A stretch of 64,000 nt of DNA, taken from Lentzea nigeriaca. GTDB taxonomy: Bacteria > Actinomycetota > Actinomycetes > Mycobacteriales > Pseudonocardiaceae. The stretch is from contig NZ_JAFBCX010000011.1 in NCBI RefSeq assembly GCF_016907955.1, positions 1 to 64,000 on the forward strand. The letters are read 5' to 3'. Made by a program: the position numbers and the translations under genes. Below the pieces are notes generated by a model. That model ran no database searches. It saw only the letters and a program-made list of their open reading frames with translations, and was not told where the DNA came from. Of this stretch, positions 33,200 to 42,923 are shown piece by piece (position 1 is the first letter of the stretch; each line of letters begins with the position of its first letter).

Positions 33200-35829
33200 G
33201 CCTTTTCCCCGTTCCCCTGGCCGTTCTTCCCCTGGCCGTTTCCGTTCCCGTTGCTGCCCAGCGGCATCTGGCGAATGCCTGTCTGGTAGCTCGCGAGAAA
33301 GCCCCGTGCTCGCTCCGGATCGCGCTTCGGCGGCACCGGCGCGCGGGTGCCGCTCTCGGAACGGTCCGCGAGGTCGGGAAGCAGATTCTTGCGCGGCGCC
33401 CGTTTCGGCAACCCGGCGTCTGTCTCACCGGCGTCCGTCGCGGGGTCGCCCGGCTGTTCCCAGACCCCGCCCGCGGACTTCTTGCCGAACCAGGAAGCCG
33501 CTACGGACGGTGACGGTCCGGGTCGGGGAGCTGGCGACGAATGATCACTGTTGACCGATTCGTCCGAGACTCCGCTCCCGGAGAACCAGGAAGACGTCGT
33601 CTCAACAGTGGTTGGCCGCGTCTCGGTTGGCGACCCGTTCGGAGATCCGTTCGGCGAGGGGCGCGACTGCCGCTGCGGCTCCTCGATCGCGGCGCCGCGG
33701 AAGGAGGTCCACTCGGCCGACTCGCGCGGGTGCTCGATGGCGGGAGCGACCGGGGCCGGTGCGGGCGGTGCCGCCAGGTTCGGGGTCTTCACGACCACGT
33801 GCGGCTTCTGCGGAACCTGCTTCGGCTGCGGCAGCGCGGCGTGGCGCGGCTGGGCGGGCGCGGCGGCGGGCTCCTCGTCGTGCGAACGGACGAGCTCCGA
33901 CGGCACGAGGACGAACGCGCGCAGGCCCTCACGGCCCTCGCCCGGCGTGCGCAGGCGCACGGTGATGCCGTGGCGGGCCGCGAGACGCCCGACCACGAAA
34001 AGACCCATCTGACGCGAAACCGGCACATCATCTTCTGTACCAGAGGAAAGCCGCTCGTTCGCCTCGGTCAGCTCGGCGGGCCCCATGCCGATGCCCTGGT
34101 CGGCGACCTCGACGAGCACCGAACCCTGCTGGTCGATGCGTGAACCGATCATGACCTGGGTGGTCGGCGCGGAGAACGCGGTGGCGTTGTCCAGCAGCTC
34201 CGCGACGAGACGCACGAGGTCGCTGGCCGCGTAGCCGACGATCTCCACCGACGGCGTCGACTTCACGACGACGCGCTGGTAGTGCTCGATCTCGGACGCG
34301 GCGGCGCGCAGCACGTCGGCCAGCGGCACCGGCTGGTGGAACCGGCGGGCGACGTCGGTGCCCGACAGCACCATCAGGTTCTCGTTGTTGCGGCGCATGC
34401 GCGTCGCGAGGTGGTCGAGCTTGAAGAGGTTGGCGAGCTGCTCCGGGTTCTCCTCGTGGCGCTCGAGCTCCTCCATGAGCTTGAGCTGGCGTTCGACGAG
34501 GCCCTGCGAGCGGCGCGACAGGTTGACGAAGATGTTCTTCATGCCCGACCGCAGCGACGACTGCTCGACGGCGGACCGGATGGCCTGCTCGTGCACGGCG
34601 TCGAACGCGCGCGCCAGCTGACCGAACTCCTCGGTGGTGTGCACGGGCACCGGCTCGACCTCGGTGTCCGGCTTGCGGTCGGCGCGGATCGCGGCGACGA
34701 CCTCCGGAAGGTGGTGGTGCGCCACGTCGAGCGCGGAGTGCCGCAGCTGGGACAGCGAGCGCAGCAGGTAGCGGCCGATGACGAAGCCGAGCGCGCCGGC
34801 GATGATCAGCATCGCGAGCAGGATCACCGCGGCGGCGCCCGCCTTGTTGGACGTGTCGTCCTGCAGCGCGGCGGCCGAGCTCCCGAGCTGGTCCTGCAGC
34901 GCGCGGGTGACCTTCTCCATCAGGCGCGTGGTCGTGCCGGACGCGGTGTTCCACTCGTCCGCCGCGATGCCGAACGACGGCGGCGGCTTCGGCTGGCCGG
35001 CCTTCGTGGTGGGTGGCGGTACGCCGTCGGGCTGGGTGAGCGCGCGTTCCACGAGCGTGTTGCGGCTCGCCACGGCGATGCCGGTGACGGTCTGCTCGTA
35101 CTCGCGGCGCTGCTCGGTGGTGGCGATGGCCTGGAAGTCGTTCAGGCGGTCCTGCAGCCGGATGTCGGACTGCTCCAGCGTGCGCTGCTCGGCGCCGAGC
35201 AGCTTGGTCCGGCCGATGCCTGCCAGGACGATCGCGTGCTGCAGGGAGACCTGTTCCTGCGCGATGACCATGTGGTGCAGCGCCAGTGCCGTGCCCGCGA
35301 TGGCCTCGTCGCCGAGCTGGCTGATGAGGGCCTGCTCGAAGTCCAGCAACGACTTCACGACGCTCGTGTAGCCGATGGTGCCGCCGGACGGGTCACCGCC
35401 GTCGCCGCCCTGGACGACCTTCTCGCGCACGCTCTTCAGCGTGTCGAGCTGGCCGCCCATCTCGGTGAAGCGGTTGCGGGCGACGTCGCTCAGGCCTTCG
35501 GTGCGGTCGACGCGGCGGCGCACGGTCGCGGCGGCGTTGTCGGTCGCGCTGATCTGGTTCTGGTAGGCGCCGACACCGGAACCGCTCGTCGCGCTCTGGG
35601 CGGCGAGCGTGCGTTCCTGCTGGACGCTGGAGATCAATGGCGCGAGATCTGCCCGCAGCCGAACCAGGCCCTGCATCTGCACGTAGTTGTTGGACCGGTC
35701 GACGTAACCGGAGATCTGCAGTGTGCCCGCACCGACCGCCACGGCGACCGGCACCAGCAGCACGACGCCGAGCTTGACGGGCAGGCGCCAGTTGCGCCAG
35801 TCGCTGATCTTTCTCCACTCGACATTCAC
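33196..35829 (-). CDS. cvnA: CvnA-type sensor kinase-like protein
   Basis: An 877-residue membrane sensor. There is a transmembrane helix near residues 20-40, an extracytoplasmic nitrate/nitrite-sensor-like helical domain (about 45-325), a second helix (AAVILLAMLIIAGALGFVIG) near 340, a HAMP-like linker and a HATPase_c domain (ELLDNATAFSAP, VEVADQGIGMGPAEL). The last ~230 residues are Pro/Gly-rich and low complexity. The dimerisation segment lacks an obvious phospho-acceptor His motif, as in other conservons. First gene of cvnABCD. Confidence 0.92.
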   Translation of the reverse strand: MNVEWRKISDWRNWRLPVKLGVVLLVPVAVAVGAGTLQISGYVDRSNNYVQMQGLVRLRADLAPLISSVQQERTLAAQSATSGSGVGAYQNQISATDNAAATVRRRVDRTEGLSDVARNRFTEMGGQLDTLKSVREKVVQGGDGGDPSGGTIGYTSVVKSLLDFEQALISQLGDEAIAGTALALHHMVIAQEQVSLQHAIVLAGIGRTKLLGAEQRTLEQSDIRLQDRLNDFQAIATTEQRREYEQTVTGIAVASRNTLVERALTQPDGVPPPTTKAGQPKPPPSFGIAADEWNTASGTTTRLMEKVTRALQDQLGSSAAALQDDTSNKAGAAAVILLAMLIIAGALGFVIGRYLLRSLSQLRHSALDVAHHHLPEVVAAIRADRKPDTEVEPVPVHTTEEFGQLARAFDAVHEQAIRSAVEQSSLRSGMKNIFVNLSRRSQGLVERQLKLMEELERHEENPEQLANLFKLDHLATRMRRNNENLMVLSGTDVARRFHQPVPLADVLRAAASEIEHYQRVVVKSTPSVEIVGYAASDLVRLVAELLDNATAFSAPTTQVMIGSRIDQQGSVLVEVADQGIGMGPAELTEANERLSSGTEDDVPVSRQMGLFVVGRLAARHGITVRLRTPGEGREGLRAFVLVPSELVRSHDEEPAAAPAQPRHAALPQPKQVPQKPHVVVKTPNLAAPPAPAPVAPAIEHPRESAEWTSFRGAAIEEPQRQSRPSPNGSPNGSPTETRPTTVETTSSWFSGSGVSDESVNSDHSSPAPRPGPSPSVAASWFGKKSAGGVWEQPGDPATDAGETDAGLPKRAPRKNLLPDLADRSESGTRAPVPPKRDPERARGFLASYQTGIRQMPLGSNGNGNGQGKNGQGNGEKA

Positions 35830-36162
35830 GAAATGATCCCCAAGGCGCGCTCGAAGTGCCCCACTATCGGCTACCTCCTGGCCTGGTGAATCCCCGCGAC
35901 TTGAGTCACCCGCAGCTCGATATCGCCGATCAGCCGTATCGGGTGTCAGCGGATAGTAAGCCAGAGAGCGTGACGCGACAACGACCTGGGGCGTGTACGA
36001 CTGATCACTGACCGTGACAGCCCTCCTTATGGGTGGTCCTGCGGGTTCGGGGGATTGACTCGTCGCGGCGCGTGGTTACGCTTGCGCCCTCCACCCCCGG
36101 TCCGGCCGAAGCCGCCTCGACGGCGCTCGCCGGGTACTCCCCGTAACGAATGCGAGCGGTTG
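35830..36162. other. Divergent intergenic region, cvnA / symporter operon
   Basis: 333 bp between the cvnA start (minus) and the DUF485 gene start (plus). It must hold both promoters. I see no RNA gene, repeat or convincing ORF, and no clear -35/-10 pair. Confidence 0.6.
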
Positions 36163-36573
36163 ATGACGAAGGCGCTGCCCTCCGTGTCACGCCCGGCCAC
36201 CCCCGGTTTCGCGACCTTTGACGAGCGTCATCACTCATTGCTTATCGATGGTGACGGTGAGCCCGATTTCGGCACCATCCAAACGAGTGAAGATTTCCTC
36301 ACGCTGAAGCGGCGTGTGACGCGTTTTATTCTGCCCGCAACACTGCTGTTCCTCGCTTGGTACGTGACGTTCGTATTACTTTCCGCCTACGCCGCCGACT
36401 TCATGAGCACACCGCTCTTCGGAACGGTGAACGTCGGACTGACGATGGGATTCCTCCAGTTCGTCACGACCATCATCATCACGATGGCGTACGCGCGTTA
36501 CTCCAAGAAGAGGCTCGACCCGCAGGTCGAAAAGGTGCGCGCACTCGCGGAAACCGATGAGGAGCTCGCGTGA
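36163..36573 (+). CDS. DUF485 membrane protein, partner of the symporter
   Basis: A 136-residue protein with two transmembrane helices (RFILPATLLFLAWYVTFVLL and a second segment around VNVGLTMGFLQFVTTII), the YjcH/DUF485 architecture. DUF485 genes nearly always precede an acetate-type sodium:solute symporter, as here. I chose the ATG at 36163; upstream in-frame codons read as proline/arginine-rich non-coding sequence. The stop overlaps the next start (GTGA). Confidence 0.9.
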   Translation: MTKALPSVSRPATPGFATFDERHHSLLIDGDGEPDFGTIQTSEDFLTLKRRVTRFILPATLLFLAWYVTFVLLSAYAADFMSTPLFGTVNVGLTMGFLQFVTTIIITMAYARYSKKRLDPQVEKVRALAETDEELA

Positions 36574-38147
36574 CCGGGGCGAACACCGCGATCAACCTGT
36601 CCGTCTTCGGCATCTTCGTCCTGCTGACGCTGTACATCGTGTACCGCGCGTCGACGCGGAACGTCAGCGCCTCGGATTACTACGCGGCGGGCAGCAGCTT
36701 CACGGGCACCCAGAACGGCATCGCGCTCTCGGGTGACTTCCTCTCCGCGGCGTCGTTCCTCGGCATCTCCGGTGCCATCGCGGTGAACGGCTACGACGGA
36801 TTCCTCTACTCGATCGGGTGGGTGGTCGCCTGGCTGATCGGCCTGATGCTCATCGCGGAACGGCTGCGCAACACCGGCCGCTACACGATGGGCGACGTCA
36901 TGGCGTTCCGCATGCGCCAGCGCCCGGTCCGCGCCGCCGCGGCCAACGCGACGCTCGTGATCTCGATCTTCTACATGATCGCGCAGATGGCCGGCGCCGG
37001 CGGTCTGATGGCCTTGCTGCTGGACGTGCACAGCAAGGTCGGCCAGGCGATCATCATCGCCGTCGTCGGCATCGTCATGGTGCTGTACGTGCTGGTCGGC
37101 GGCATGAAGGGCACCACGTGGGTGCAGATCATCAAGGCCGTCCTGCTCCTCCTCTCCGCCTCGCTGCTGACCATCTTCCTGATCGGCAAGTTCGGTTTCG
37201 ACATGTCCGCGATGCTCGAGCGCACGACGCAGAAGTCGCCGCTGGGCGAGGCGGTGCTCGCGCCGGGCGTGAAGTACGGCGCGACCGACCTGACGAAGCT
37301 CGACTTCCTGTCGCTCGCCCTGGCTCTCGTGCTGGGCACCGCTTCGCTGCCGCACGTGCTGATGCGCTTCTACACGGTGCCCAACGCGCGTGAGGCGCGG
37401 AAGTCGGTCGTGTGGGCCACGTGGATGATGGCGATCTTCTACTCGTGCACGCTGGTCATCGGCTTCGGCGCGATGGCCCTGGTCGGCACGGACAAGATCA
37501 CCGGTGCTCCCGGCGGCGAGAACTCGGCCGCGCCGCTGCTCGCGTTCCAGGTCGGCGGCACGGTGCTGCTCGGCATCGTCTGCGCGGTGGCGTTCGCCAC
37601 GATCCTCGCTGTGGTCGCCGGTCTGACGCTGACGGCGTCCGCTTCCTTCGCCCACGACGTCTACGCGAACGTCATCAAGCACGGTGAGGCGGACCCGCGC
37701 GACGAAGTCCGGGTCGCCCGCGTCACCGCGGTGTGCGTCGGCATCCTCGCGATCGTCGGCGGTATCGCGGCGAACGGTCAGAACGTCGCGTTCCTGGTCG
37801 CTCTCGCGTTCGCGCTGGCCGCGTCCGCGAACCTGCCGACGTTGCTCTACTCGATGTTCTGGAAGCGTTTCAACACGCGCGGCACTTTGTGGAGCATCTA
37901 CGGCGGACTCACGTCGTGCGTGCTGCTCATCGTGTTCTCCCCCGCCATCTCGGGTTCGAAGTCGTCGGTGTTCCCCGACGCCGACTTCGCGTACTTCCCG
38001 CTGTCCAACCCCGGCATCGTGTCGATCCCGCTGTCGTTCCTCGCGGGGTTCCTGGGCACGATCCTCAGCAGGGAGCCCGCGGACCCGGACAAGCAGTCGG
38101 AGATGGAGGTCCGCGGGCTCACCGGCATCGGCTCAGGCCTGCGCTAG
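36570..38147 (+). CDS. Cation/acetate-type sodium:solute symporter (ActP-like)
   Basis: A 525-residue, ~13-helix transporter of the SSS family. Typical motifs are the N-terminal SASDYYAAGSSFTGTQNGIA, SGDFLSAASFLGISG and SLPHVLMRFYTVPNAREARK. Predicted substrate: acetate or another short carboxylate, with sodium or proton. It is translationally coupled to the DUF485 gene, as in yjcH-actP of other bacteria. Its 3' end overlaps the convergent hydrolase gene by 15 bp. Confidence 0.92.
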   Translation: MTGANTAINLSVFGIFVLLTLYIVYRASTRNVSASDYYAAGSSFTGTQNGIALSGDFLSAASFLGISGAIAVNGYDGFLYSIGWVVAWLIGLMLIAERLRNTGRYTMGDVMAFRMRQRPVRAAAANATLVISIFYMIAQMAGAGGLMALLLDVHSKVGQAIIIAVVGIVMVLYVLVGGMKGTTWVQIIKAVLLLLSASLLTIFLIGKFGFDMSAMLERTTQKSPLGEAVLAPGVKYGATDLTKLDFLSLALALVLGTASLPHVLMRFYTVPNAREARKSVVWATWMMAIFYSCTLVIGFGAMALVGTDKITGAPGGENSAAPLLAFQVGGTVLLGIVCAVAFATILAVVAGLTLTASASFAHDVYANVIKHGEADPRDEVRVARVTAVCVGILAIVGGIAANGQNVAFLVALAFALAASANLPTLLYSMFWKRFNTRGTLWSIYGGLTSCVLLIVFSPAISGSKSSVFPDADFAYFPLSNPGIVSIPLSFLAGFLGTILSREPADPDKQSEMEVRGLTGIGSGLR

Positions 38148-38921
38148 GAGCTCGCCGACCGCTTTGTTGAACACCTCGGGGCGTTCCAGGTTCGGCATGT
38201 GGGCGGCACCGTCGACCACGACCAGTGCCGAACCCGGGACGCGTTCGTGCATGTACTCCGCGTCCGGCACCGGGGTGTATTCATCGTCACTGCCGACGAC
38301 GACCAGGGTCGGCACGGTGATCGTGCCGAGCAGCTCGGTGTAGTCGGGGCGTTCCGCACGGCCTCGCAACGCCGCCGCGGCGCCTTCCGCCGGGGCGTTG
38401 TGCATCATCCGGGACACGTGCTCGGAGACGGGACCGGCGTTGTGCCGGGCCACCATCTTCCACAACACCTCGTCGGCGTAGCCGGACATGCCCTCGCGCA
38501 ACAGCCGGTCGGCCATGTCGTTGCGGTTCCGCCGGCCCTGCGGGGTCTCCGCCTGGGCGAACGTGTCGGCGAGGATCAGGCCCCTGGTGCGCTCGCCGTG
38601 CAGCCGCTGGAACTCGAGGACGATCTGCCCGCCCATCGACAAGCCGCCGAGCACGAACCTGTCGATCTCCAGGTGGTCGAGCAGCGCGGCGACGTCCCCG
38701 GCGAACGCCGACAGGGGCGTGACGCCGGGAACGACGGTGCTCTCGCCATAGCCGCGCAGGTCCGCGGCGATCACGCGCAAGCCGGCCGCGCTGAAGTGCT
38801 CCACCTGCGGCCGCCACATCGAGCGGTCGAACGGGTGGCCGTGCACCAGGACGAGAACGTCGTCACCGGTGCCTTCGTCGTCGTAGCCGATGGTGATGCC
38901 GTTGACGCTCGCGATGGTCAT
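38133..38921 (-). CDS. Alpha/beta hydrolase
   Basis: A 262-residue alpha/beta-hydrolase fold enzyme: oxyanion motif VLVHGHPFDRSMW, nucleophile elbow GLSMGG (Ser), acid in VVVGSDDEYTPV and His in DGAAHMPNLERP. It resembles esterases, 3-oxoadipate enol-lactonases and non-heme haloperoxidases; the sequence does not separate these. The ATG fits a leaderless start (TACGTT 38933-38928, then 6 nt). Confidence 0.88.
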   Translation of the reverse strand: MTIASVNGITIGYDDEGTGDDVLVLVHGHPFDRSMWRPQVEHFSAAGLRVIAADLRGYGESTVVPGVTPLSAFAGDVAALLDHLEIDRFVLGGLSMGGQIVLEFQRLHGERTRGLILADTFAQAETPQGRRNRNDMADRLLREGMSGYADEVLWKMVARHNAGPVSEHVSRMMHNAPAEGAAAALRGRAERPDYTELLGTITVPTLVVVGSDDEYTPVPDAEYMHERVPGSALVVVDGAAHMPNLERPEVFNKAVGELLAQA

Positions 38922-38943
38922 GATCCGAACGTAGCGCGGGCCA

Positions 38944-39789
38944 CTATCGCGACGCTGACGCCCGAATCGCCTTGCTCAGCCGGGAAGCGGCCTCGTCGCC
39001 CGTCTGCCGGAAGCCGAGCGACGGCTCGGTGAGCTCCAGTTCGAGCAGCAGCGGTTCGCCGTCCTCGCCTTCGACGACGTCGACGCGGGCGTAGAGGAAG
39101 TCGTTGCGCTGCAACGAAAGGCGTTCGGCGGCGACGTCGAGCACGCGGTTCGCGAGGTCGAGCTGGCGTTCCGTCGGCTCGATGGCGCGCAGCTTCTCCT
39201 CGACGTACAGCCCCGACTCCGACTCGGCGAGGCCCTGCGCCAGCATCGGTCCTTTGTGGAACGAGTGCGAGTACTCGCCGGCGAAGAACACCAGCGCCGT
39301 CTCGCCATGAGCGTCCACACTGGACTGATAGGGCTGCACCAGCGCCTTGACGCCGAGGGCCTCGAAGTGCGCACAGGCCTTGGCGTGGTCGGTGAACCGC
39401 CCGGCGCCGCGGGAACCCGCGCCGATGGCCGGTTTCACCACGAACTCGCCGTCCGGGAAGTGCGGCTCCTCCCCCGGCTCCACCACGGCGGTGGGCACGA
39501 CGGCGATGCCGTGCGAGGCGAGCTCGACCAGGTAGGACTTGTCGGTGTTCCAGCGCACGACTGAGATCGGGTTCGCCAGCGCGGGCACGGTCTCGCACCA
39601 CGCCAGGAAGTCGTCGAGGCGCTCGGTGTAGTCCCACGTGGCGCGCAGCACGACGAGGTCGGCGTCAACTGGCTCGCCCCAGGGCTGCCACACGACGTCG
39701 ACGCCGTCGCGCCGCAGCACTTCGAGGAGCGCGTCCTCGTCGCCGTCACCTTCCGGCAGTGCGGCGCAGGAAGCGAAAACGACCTTCAC
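38944..39789 (-). CDS. ATP-grasp domain protein
   Basis: A 281-residue ATP-grasp ligase-like protein (RimK/glutathione-synthetase type). The N-terminal lid domain reads LVVLRATWDYTERLDDFLAW. The nucleotide-binding strands are GEFVVKPAIGAGSRGAGRF, and the metal-binding end LYARVDVVEGEDGEPLLLEL carries the acidic D/E ligands, followed by ELTEPSLGF. Such enzymes join a carboxylate to an amine. The GTG start overlaps the preceding small gene by GTGA. Substrate unknown. Confidence 0.85.
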   Translation of the reverse strand: MKVVFASCAALPEGDGDEDALLEVLRRDGVDVVWQPWGEPVDADLVVLRATWDYTERLDDFLAWCETVPALANPISVVRWNTDKSYLVELASHGIAVVPTAVVEPGEEPHFPDGEFVVKPAIGAGSRGAGRFTDHAKACAHFEALGVKALVQPYQSSVDAHGETALVFFAGEYSHSFHKGPMLAQGLAESESGLYVEEKLRAIEPTERQLDLANRVLDVAAERLSLQRNDFLYARVDVVEGEDGEPLLLELELTEPSLGFRQTGDEAASRLSKAIRASASR

Positions 39790-40076
39790 GACTGCATCGA
39801 GGCCATCTTGCGGCGGTGCGCGAAGCCGATCTTGGTGGCGGCGATGGTCTCGCGGTCCCATTCGGCCTGCTCGACGTTGTCGACGGCGTCGACGGCGTTG
39901 GTGGCGGACTCGACGTCCTTGGCCATCACGTCGCCCATGGCGCCGTCCGCCCCGACCAGCACGATCCGCGCGCCGGCCCGGCCGATCGGCTCCACGACGG
40001 CCTTGACCGCGGTGCCCGGCTTGCCGTGGGCCTTCACGAACTCGGCGATGCGCTTCTGAGTGGTTTGATCAGACAC
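39786..40076 (-). CDS. Small conserved-looking protein, unknown function
   Basis: A 96-residue protein, not recognised. It begins VSDQTTQKRIAEFVKAHGKP, has a short hydrophobic strand (ARIVLVGADGAMGDVM) and a charged helical C-terminus ending in basic residues (FAHRRKMASMQS). TACAGT (40088-40083) lies 6 nt before the GTG, giving a leaderless start. Its stop overlaps the start of the ATP-grasp gene (GTGA), so the two are translated together. It could be the substrate peptide or a partner of that ligase. Confidence 0.6.
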   Translation of the reverse strand: MSDQTTQKRIAEFVKAHGKPGTAVKAVVEPIGRAGARIVLVGADGAMGDVMAKDVESATNAVDAVDNVEQAEWDRETIAATKIGFAHRRKMASMQS

Positions 40077-40112
40077 CCCCACACTGTAAAACCAGCGAGT
40101 AGGTTCGGTCGG

Positions 40113-41699
40113 GTGACCACCGACACGCTCGCGTCCTTCCTCTCGTGGTACTTCGACAACAACCCCGCTCACGCGGCGCTGGTCGGTTCGCTTCCGCACT
40201 ACTCGACGTTCGGGGACTTCTCCGCTGCCGCGTTCGAGCGGCGGGCCAGGGAGAACGGTGCGTGGGTCGCGCGGCTGGAGCCGTTGCCCAGGTCGGTGGA
40301 CCGCGATCTCGCGCTGTCGGTGCTGCGCGGATGGCTGGCGGCGGAGACGTGGCCGTCGTGGCGGCGTGATCCGCACGAGTACTCGGGGATGGTCTTCTTC
40401 GGACTGCTGACGCCTTTTCTGCACGGGTTGCTGCCCGAGGCGGAGCTGGTCGCCTCCGCCGTCGCGAAGCTGCGTGAGGTGCCTTCGGTTTTCGCGGCCG
40501 CGCAGGCGAACCTGGACCCGTCGCTGGCGTCGCCGCTGGTGGTGCGGCGCGCGCTCGGGCAGGTGCGGACGGGACGGTCGTTCCTGCTGGACTCGCTGCC
40601 GTCTGAGGTGTCGTCGCCCGAGCTGCGCGCGCAGCTGGTTGAGGCCGCCGTGCCCGCCGCGGAGGCGTTCGACCGGTACGCCACGTTCCTCGAAGATCTC
40701 GCCGTGCGGGCGACCGGCGACTGGCGGATGGGCGAGAAGCTCTACTCGACCCTGTTGCAGGACAAGGAGTTGCTCGGTTACGGCGCGCCGGAGCTGCACC
40801 AGCGCGGCCAGGACGCGTACGCCTCGCTGGAGGCGGAGCTGATCGAGCTCGCGGGATCGTCCGACTGGCGTTCGGTGATGAGCTCGTTGCAGGACGACCA
40901 CCCGCCGACGCTGGAGGCGATGCGGGCCGAGTACGAGGCGGAGACGCAGCGGGCCCGCGCGGCGCTGGTCGAGCACTCCCTCGTGACGCTGCCCGACGGC
41001 GAGGAGTGCGCCGTGGTGCCGTCGCTGCCGTTCCAGCGTCCGATCATGTCGGTCGCGAGCTACCTCGGCCCGCCGCCGTTGACGTCACGTCGCGCGGGCT
41101 ACTTCTTCGTGCCGTTCACCCCGGACGGCGCCACGGACGAGGAGATCACGCACCGGCTGCGCACCAACGCGCGCTCGCAGCTGCCGACGATCTCGGTGCA
41201 CGAGGCCTACCCCGGCCATCACTGGCACATGTCGTGGGTGGCGGCGCAGGGAGACGCGCATCCGTTGCGGAAGGTGTTCCGGACGCCGTTCTTCTCCGAG
41301 GGCTGGGCGTTGTACGCGGAGAAGCTGCTGCGGTCGGTCGGGTACTACACGACCCGTGCGGCGTTGATGGGGCACGTCGAGGCGCGGTTGTTCCGCGCGG
41401 CGCGGATGATCGTCGACACCGCGTTGCACTGCGGGGACATGACGCCGGAAGAAGCCGAGGCGTTCATGCTGGCGCGCACCGCGTTGACGCCGGGCACCGC
41501 CGTCGGCGAGGTCAAGCGGTACTGCGCGTGGCCGACGCAGGCGCCGGCGTACCTGACCGGCGCGTTGGAGATCGACCAGATCCGCGACGAGTACCTGGCC
41601 GCATCACTGGGATCGTCGCGCGACTTCCACGACCGCATCGCGGGATCAGGCTCGCTGCCGCTCGGGCTGGCGCGCCGCGTGGCGCTGGGCGAGGAGTGA
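40113..41699 (+). CDS. DUF885 family putative metallopeptidase
   Basis: A 528-residue soluble protein of the DUF885 family. The putative zinc site HEAYPGHHWH lies about two thirds along, followed by FSEGWALYAEKLL, both diagnostic. The GTG is preceded by TAGGTT (40101-40106) with 6 nt between, so it is leaderless and nearly back-to-back with the minus gene start at 40076. The 3' end overlaps the convergent MFS gene by 54 bp. Natural substrate unknown. Confidence 0.88.
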   Translation: MTTDTLASFLSWYFDNNPAHAALVGSLPHYSTFGDFSAAAFERRARENGAWVARLEPLPRSVDRDLALSVLRGWLAAETWPSWRRDPHEYSGMVFFGLLTPFLHGLLPEAELVASAVAKLREVPSVFAAAQANLDPSLASPLVVRRALGQVRTGRSFLLDSLPSEVSSPELRAQLVEAAVPAAEAFDRYATFLEDLAVRATGDWRMGEKLYSTLLQDKELLGYGAPELHQRGQDAYASLEAELIELAGSSDWRSVMSSLQDDHPPTLEAMRAEYEAETQRARAALVEHSLVTLPDGEECAVVPSLPFQRPIMSVASYLGPPPLTSRRAGYFFVPFTPDGATDEEITHRLRTNARSQLPTISVHEAYPGHHWHMSWVAAQGDAHPLRKVFRTPFFSEGWALYAEKLLRSVGYYTTRAALMGHVEARLFRAARMIVDTALHCGDMTPEEAEAFMLARTALTPGTAVGEVKRYCAWPTQAPAYLTGALEIDQIRDEYLAASLGSSRDFHDRIAGSGSLPLGLARRVALGEE

Positions 41700-42830
41700 C
41701 GGCAGCGGGATGAAGGCTGCGACGACGTAGGCGAACGCCGAGATCGTCGCGGTCGTCGTGTCGCCGATCTTCGTGGCGACCAGCGGTGCCGTGACGGCGC
41801 CGAGCGGAATCGCCAGGAAGGAGCCGAACTCGTCGTAGGCGGTGACGCGGGACAGCAGGTGGTTGGGGATGGCGCGTTGCAGCTCCGTCTCCCACGCGAT
41901 CGCCCACGTGGCCATGCCCATGCCTTCGACGAAGGCGATGACGATCAACGTGGGAGTGTTCGCACCGAGCCCCAGTGCGAGCAACGGAACCGCCGCCACG
42001 AGCGTGATCAGTGTGGCGATCCACAACGGAACGGTCCGCGTCCGATACATGATCAGCGTGACGAGAGCGAGGCCCGCGCCCGACGCGCTGAGCACCAGGC
42101 CCCACTCGAACTCGCCGATGGTCCGTTTCGCGATCGCGAGGCCGAGGACCGTCCACACGCCGACGTAGATGGCGTTGGTGAGACAGAAGGACAGGACCAT
42201 CGTCCACACCCAACTCGTGGTGCGGAACGTGTTCCAGCCTTCCCCGAGGTTCTGCGTGAGGCTCGACGTGACCGGTTTGCCGGGGAGGTTCAGCTTCGCG
42301 TACAGGGCCGCCGCCGCGAAGTAGGTGGCGGCGTCGAACGCCAGCGCCCACCCCGCGCCGATGGTGGCGGCGGCGAGCCCCGCCGCGGCAGGGCCGATCA
42401 GGCCGGTGCCGAAGCGCGCGGCGCTGAGCAGCGAGTTGGCCTTCTGCAGGCGGTCGGGCTCCACGATTTGCGGGAGCCCGCCGCGCGCCGCCGGTGAGGT
42501 GAAGGCGTTGAACGCGCCTTGCACCGCCTGAAGTCCGAGGAGCAGGCCCAGGTGGTAGTTGCCGGTGAGAAGGGTGGCGGCGGCCGCGGCCTGCGCCGCA
42601 CCGGAACCGACGTGGCTGATGGTGAGAACGGCCGACCGGCTGAACCGGTCCGCGATGGAACCGCCGATCAGGACCAGCGCCAGATACGGAACGATGCGCG
42701 CGGCGAGCACGAGACCGGAGTCGAGCGCCGTGCCGTGGTCGAGCACCGCGAACGGCAACGCGACCACCGCCATGGCGGTGCCGAGCAGTGAGATGAACCG
42801 TGCCGAGCAGAACAACCCGAACGCCCCCAT
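41646..42830 (-). CDS. MFS transporter (EntS/MFS_3-like exporter)
   Basis: A 394-residue, 12-helix major facilitator. The motif A-like loop is GGSIADRFSRSAVL and the segment AFNAFTSPAARGGLPQIV is typical of the enterobactin-exporter-like subgroup. The ATG at 42830 fits a leaderless start (TACGGT 42844-42839, then 8 nt). It reads convergently into the DUF885 gene. Cargo unknown; small-molecule efflux is likely. Confidence 0.9.
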   Translation of the reverse strand: MGAFGLFCSARFISLLGTAMAVVALPFAVLDHGTALDSGLVLAARIVPYLALVLIGGSIADRFSRSAVLTISHVGSGAAQAAAAATLLTGNYHLGLLLGLQAVQGAFNAFTSPAARGGLPQIVEPDRLQKANSLLSAARFGTGLIGPAAAGLAAATIGAGWALAFDAATYFAAAALYAKLNLPGKPVTSSLTQNLGEGWNTFRTTSWVWTMVLSFCLTNAIYVGVWTVLGLAIAKRTIGEFEWGLVLSASGAGLALVTLIMYRTRTVPLWIATLITLVAAVPLLALGLGANTPTLIVIAFVEGMGMATWAIAWETELQRAIPNHLLSRVTAYDEFGSFLAIPLGAVTAPLVATKIGDTTTATISAFAYVVAAFIPLPSLLAQRHAARQPERQRA

Positions 42831-42923
42831 GCTGGACGACCGTAGCGGTTCCCACCTGGCGGGAACGGGAACATCCGTGCCGTGGCCCGAGTTCTTTCGA
42901 GTTGAGTCGATCAAGGAGGACAG

